Shown here one piece after another: positions 5,890 to 8,036 of a DNA stretch of 8,036 nt. Source of the DNA: Bifidobacteriaceae bacterium NR021 (GTDB lineage: Bacteria; Actinomycetota; Actinomycetes; Actinomycetales; Bifidobacteriaceae); the NCBI GenBank assembly GCA_003585845.1, contig NQOP01000002.1, forward strand, positions 402,960 through 410,995. The letters are read 5' to 3'. The translations under genes were made by a program, and so were the position numbers. The notes beneath the pieces are model-generated. The model ran no database searches. It had not been told where the DNA came from and saw only the letters and a list, made by a program, of their open reading frames with translations. Within the stretch, counting starts at the first letter, position 1. The number at the start of each line of letters is the position of its first letter.

Positions 5890-7608
5890 TTATTTATTTT
5901 CTATCGCTCGTTTCCCACGACTTCGCGCAATAGATACGCAAAGCAGTGAAACCACAACAATTGCTGCCACAATTTGAGCAACAATCGTCTCAACATACGG
6001 ATAGAACCCAAGCCAATCGTTAGTTGGCAAGCCTTGAATATACATTCCTTCGAGAGCATCGCCCTCGATTAACGCGTGCACGCCACCGCCCGCAAAAATC
6101 ACTACGAGAACAGACATAAGAGCACTTGTTCCAGTAAAGAATGGGCGAATTGGTATGCGCACAGATGCGAAACGAATCAGCAAGAATATCACTACAAGAA
6201 CTGCAGCAGCGGAAATGAAGCCTCCCCAAATCATAGAGTCAGCTCCGTTTGAAACTGCAAAGATTGCTTGATAGAAAATTACAGTTTCAGCACCTTCGCG
6301 GAACACAGCAAGGAAACTCAATAACGCTAAAGAAACCAAGCTTCCCTTAGAAACTGCTGCCGTTGTTTGCTCACTAATATACTTATTCCATGCTTGCACT
6401 GAAGATCTAGAAATCATCCAATTACTCGTGTAAAGCAGCATAAGCATTGCGAACAATGCAACAACGCCTTCTGTAATCTCCTGCTGCGGACCAGAGCCAT
6501 TAAATAGCAAGCCGAATAGTGCAGCTACAGCAAGAGATGCCACAATTCCAGCCGCAATACCTAGGTAAATATACTTCACCATATTCTTGTGACCAGATTT
6601 AACAAGGTAAGCAATAATTGCTGCAACAACTAACAACGCTTCCAAACCTTCACGAAGCAAAATTACGAAAGCCTGACCAAATGAGCTAGTTATGAATTGC
6701 ATAAATGGATTTGCGTTTGAAGATGCACCTTTATCTAATTTCTCTGCGTCTTCGATAAGCATCGCTTTAAGATCCGTTACGAACTTTTTAGCTTGCTCAA
6801 CAGTTCCGCCGTTGTTCATTGTTTGGCGGCACTCTTTGAATTGATACTCGACAGTCGAAACGCGACTTCCGCTTATTGCATTCATCACGTTCTTCTCGAA
6901 ACCAAGCTTTTCGTAATACTGGTAATAGGCTTCATTAATTAAATCAACTGCAGATGCTACTTGAGTTTTATTACCTTTAGCAGACTTGTAGGCTGCAACA
7001 GATTTGTCGAGAATAACGTTCATTTCTCGAGCAACTTGACCCCATGTACGACCATTGCGCCCAAGGTTTTTCTTTTTTGCAGCATCTAGCTTTTTGCGCT
7101 CTGCTTTAATTTGCGCACGCAACTTTTGTGCATAAACATTTGGCTTATCTACTTTTGAGTTGGCATCGAGACTAGATGCAGTTTGTGCAACATCCGCTGA
7201 AAGAGCCGTTGAAACAGCACTTATTTGTGAACCTTGATTTTGCTGGTATACAAGCGTTTGTAGCTGCTGGAATTGATCAGTTTGTGCCTGAACTTTATTC
7301 TGCCCAATTGCATCTCGCACAACCGTAATCATGTTAGAAGCAACATAAACGGAATTGTATGCTGCTTCGAATCGAGTTGCAGCTCCAGAATTATTGCCAC
7401 TATTGTATTCTGATTGACCTTGTAGTAATTCTTTGTCGATTGCTTTAGAAACTTCTGTCCAGCTAGTGTACGAACGATCTGCATCTGTTGCAAAAGCTGG
7501 AATAGTTGTAGCGAACGAACTCACTATGCAACCTACCAACATGCACACAGCCAGAATCAGTGCAGCCGAGTCACGAATAATTCGGCGCACTTTTACATAC
7601 GCGCGCAT
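5890..7608 (-). CDS. efeU: FTR1/EfeU-family high-affinity iron permease with N-terminal extracytoplasmic domain
   Basis: A 572-residue protein. A signal sequence covers about residues 1-40 (basic start, hydrophobic core, AFA before T41). An extracytoplasmic, mostly helical domain follows (about 41-300), with the family-like segments AYYQYYEKLGFEKNV (227-241) and VEYQFKECR (253-261). About seven membrane helices occupy 308-563. The iron-translocation motifs REGLE (319-323) and REGAE (437-441) lie in the first and fourth helices, as in yeast Ftr1p and E. coli EfeU; E380 lies in an intervening helix. The long N-terminus matches Gram-positive and Campylobacter-type permeases, not the short E. coli EfeU. 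The start at 7608 has GAGGAG 5 nt upstream. It is first in the cluster, so iron-responsive control would act in the leader to its right. No EfeO or EfeB gene follows; P19 takes the donor role. A lipobox-like LVGC (24-27) leaves the signal type open. Confidence 0.92.
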   Translation of the reverse strand: MRAYVKVRRIIRDSAALILAVCMLVGCIVSSFATTIPAFATDADRSYTSWTEVSKAIDKELLQGQSEYNSGNNSGAATRFEAAYNSVYVASNMITVVRDAIGQNKVQAQTDQFQQLQTLVYQQNQGSQISAVSTALSADVAQTASSLDANSKVDKPNVYAQKLRAQIKAERKKLDAAKKKNLGRNGRTWGQVAREMNVILDKSVAAYKSAKGNKTQVASAVDLINEAYYQYYEKLGFEKNVMNAISGSRVSTVEYQFKECRQTMNNGGTVEQAKKFVTDLKAMLIEDAEKLDKGASSNANPFMQFITSSFGQAFVILLREGLEALLVVAAIIAYLVKSGHKNMVKYIYLGIAAGIVASLAVAALFGLLFNGSGPQQEITEGVVALFAMLMLLYTSNWMISRSSVQAWNKYISEQTTAAVSKGSLVSLALLSFLAVFREGAETVIFYQAIFAVSNGADSMIWGGFISAAAVLVVIFLLIRFASVRIPIRPFFTGTSALMSVLVVIFAGGGVHALIEGDALEGMYIQGLPTNDWLGFYPYVETIVAQIVAAIVVVSLLCVSIARSRGKRAIENK

Positions 7609-7642
7609 AACATCTCCTCGCGTTCTTCCGCGTCTTCTTGCG

Positions 7643-7685
7643 ATTCCGCACTTCTCACGCGTTTTACGCCTTTTGCGTTAACGCA
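7643..7685 (-). repeat. Cluster of small GC-rich inverted repeats in the leader
   Basis: Three short dyads lie close together: TGCGTTAACGCA at 7674-7685 (a perfect 12-bp palindrome), GCGTAAAACGC at 7659-7669, and TGCGGAATCGCA at about 7639-7650. The first two share the GCGT...ACGC arms. They could be tandem operators for a DNA-binding regulator or small RNA hairpins. Neither reading is proven. Confidence 0.45.
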
Positions 7686-7701
7686 TTTCCTGCATATCTA
7701 C

Positions 7702-7724
7702 GCGCTCTACCCCAAATTGAGCGC
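7702..7724 (-). repeat. Inverted repeat with 6-bp arms in the leader
   Basis: GCGCTC and GAGCGC flank an 11-nt loop. In RNA two more G-U pairs could extend the stem. No U-tract follows on the minus strand, so it is not a simple intrinsic terminator. Confidence 0.45.
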
Positions 7725-7773
7725 ACCCAACTAAAACTTGCCATCAAGGGCCCCACAGGTACATAATATCGAC

Positions 7774-7792
7774 ATATCATGTAGATTGATAT
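7774..7792. promoter_or_regulatory. Operator-like inverted repeat ATATCA-N7-TGATAT
   Basis: Perfect 6-bp arms separated by 7 nt. The TGATAT half-site is identical to one in the upstream hexamer array. A weak minus-strand -10 candidate TATATC overlaps its right arm, so a bound protein could block the polymerase. This is inference. Confidence 0.4.
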
Positions 7793-7815
7793 AGTTCGAC
7801 ACAAAAAACACGCAA

Positions 7816-7821
7816 ATATTA
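7816..7821 (-). promoter_or_regulatory. Candidate -10 element of the iron cluster promoter
   Basis: TAATAT on the minus strand. A 17-nt spacer would place the -35 hexamer (TTCTCG, a poor match) at 7839-7844, inside the operator-like repeat. That arrangement would suit a repressor. The match is weak, and other -10 choices exist nearby. Confidence 0.3.
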
Positions 7822-7826
7822 CAAAA

Positions 7827-7852
7827 TGATATTGATAACGAGAATTATCAAT
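7827..7852. promoter_or_regulatory. Fur-like iron operator candidate (TGATAW hexamer array)
   Basis: A perfect 8-bp inverted repeat ATTGATAA-N6-TTATCAAT (7831-7852) is preceded directly by another TGATAT (7827-7832). This gives two forward hexamers and one reverse. A Fur box is also two forward and one reverse GATAAT-type hexamers, but with 1 bp, not 6, before the reverse one. The alignment to the E. coli 19-mer is only partial (13 of 19 by eye). It is not a DtxR/IdeR TTAGGTTAG-type box. Confidence 0.5.
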
Positions 7853-7912
7853 CTTTTTGCGAATCGTATTGAGAAAAGCCAATAAGCCCAACAAACTCAT
7901 TAAACAGTTTTT

Positions 7913-8008
7913 TCATACTTTCTGTAATGCGACTTTTCTTCTCAGCGCGTAGGATGGCGTAAACGTAGACATTACAGTGCTATCTTGATTCTCTAACACG
8001 ATTTTCAT
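7913..8008 (-). CDS. Possible small protein of 31 residues, function unknown
   Basis: A short open frame begins with ATG at 8008 and ends in TGA at 7913-7915. An in-frame TGA (8033-8035) just upstream means it is not the tail of a longer gene. A strong GAAGGAAG ribosome site sits 4 nt before the ATG. The peptide starts MKIVLENQDS and has a basic end (YALRRKVALQKV). It shows no signal peptide and no motif I recognise. It may be a small protein, a leader peptide for the iron cluster, or chance. The good ribosome site is the main support. Confidence 0.35.
   Translation of the reverse strand: MKIVLENQDSTVMSTFTPSYALRRKVALQKV
7922..7977. repeat. Inverted repeat with 8-bp perfect arms inside the small ORF
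   Basis: CTGTAATG (7922-7929) and CATTACAG (7970-7977) are exact inverse copies 40 nt apart. The transcript could fold with these arms as a closing stem. No known riboswitch class was recognised in the enclosed sequence, and no U-tract follows on either strand. Confidence 0.4.
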
Positions 8009-8036
8009 TCTGCTTCCTTCTTTCTTACTTACTCAC

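Larger units (their letters stand above)
7609..7912. other. 304-bp non-coding leader and promoter region of the iron cluster
   Basis: No credible gene lies here on either strand. On the minus strand it holds, from far to near: an inverted repeat of TGATAA hexamers (7827-7852), an AT-rich core with possible -10 sequences, a second inverted repeat (7774-7792), a 6-bp-stem hairpin (7702-7724), and a GC-rich stretch of short palindromes (7640-7685) just before the permease ribosome site. The layout implies a long transcribed leader of roughly 150-200 nt, if transcription starts in the AT-rich core. Confidence 0.6.

Noticed and set aside
7702..7724. Hairpin as an intrinsic terminator upstream of the permease
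   Set aside because: No U-run follows on the minus strand and the loop is 11 nt, so termination without other factors is unlikely.
7761..7860. DtxR/IdeR-type iron box, expected for actinobacteria
   Set aside because: No sequence close to TTAGGTTAGGCTAACCTAA is present in the region; the dyads are TGATAA-type.
7664..7900. A 78-residue minus-strand open frame covering the operator region
   Set aside because: It has no ribosome site before its ATG, runs through the operator-like repeats and leader dyads, and shows no recognisable protein features.
7913..8008. Known riboswitch within the small ORF region
   Set aside because: The segment contains CTGAGA, which recalls the TPP element, but the remaining conserved TPP sequence blocks are missing.
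1..8036. Mobile elements, CRISPR arrays, tRNA or rRNA genes
   Set aside because: No transposase, long terminal inverted repeats, regularly spaced repeats or tRNA-like cloverleaf was seen by eye.

Overview
The window is one co-directional, minus-strand gene cluster for iron uptake. It holds seven genes, the last cut by the left edge, plus a non-coding 5' leader at the right end. DNA is moderately AT-rich. Genes have clear purine-rich ribosome binding sites and short or overlapping junctions, and two are predicted lipoproteins. Together with the long N-terminal extension on the iron permease, this suggests a low-GC relative of Bifidobacterium, with Gardnerella the best guess. That assignment is inference from composition and gene style, not from a marker gene.

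In transcription order (right to left): a leader with an array of TGATAA-type hexamers and several small inverted repeats; an FTR1/EfeU-type iron permease (7608-5890); a P19/Tp34-type periplasmic metal-binding lipoprotein (5794-5147); a DUF2318 (FtrD-like) polytopic membrane protein with a C-terminal cysteine domain (5074-3803); two FtsX/MacB-like ABC permeases (3790-2456 and 2466-1171); their ATPase (1120-275); and the N-terminus of a second lipoprotein (230 to the edge). A 31-codon small ORF lies at the far right (8008-7913).

From known families, this is the P19-FTR1 ferrous iron system described in Campylobacter (p19 locus), in uropathogenic E. coli (FetMP) and, in part, in Bordetella/Brucella (FtrABCD). 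P19 would bind iron outside the membrane and pass it to FTR1 through the two REGxE helices. The DUF2318 protein could supply electrons or handle metal through its cysteines. The roles of the FtsX-like ABC complex and the terminal lipoprotein are not settled. In Campylobacter the same order ends in thioredoxin-like proteins. No EfeB-type peroxidase or cupredoxin is present in the window.

No RNA genes, insertion sequences, CRISPR arrays or convincing intrinsic terminators were found. The features that stand out from an ordinary operon are an 83-nt G-free mRNA stretch before the P19 gene, a 10-bp tandem duplication that sets the frame at the start of the last lipoprotein, a repeat-built loop in the second permease, the operator-like hexamer array, and the small ORF with its inverted repeat.
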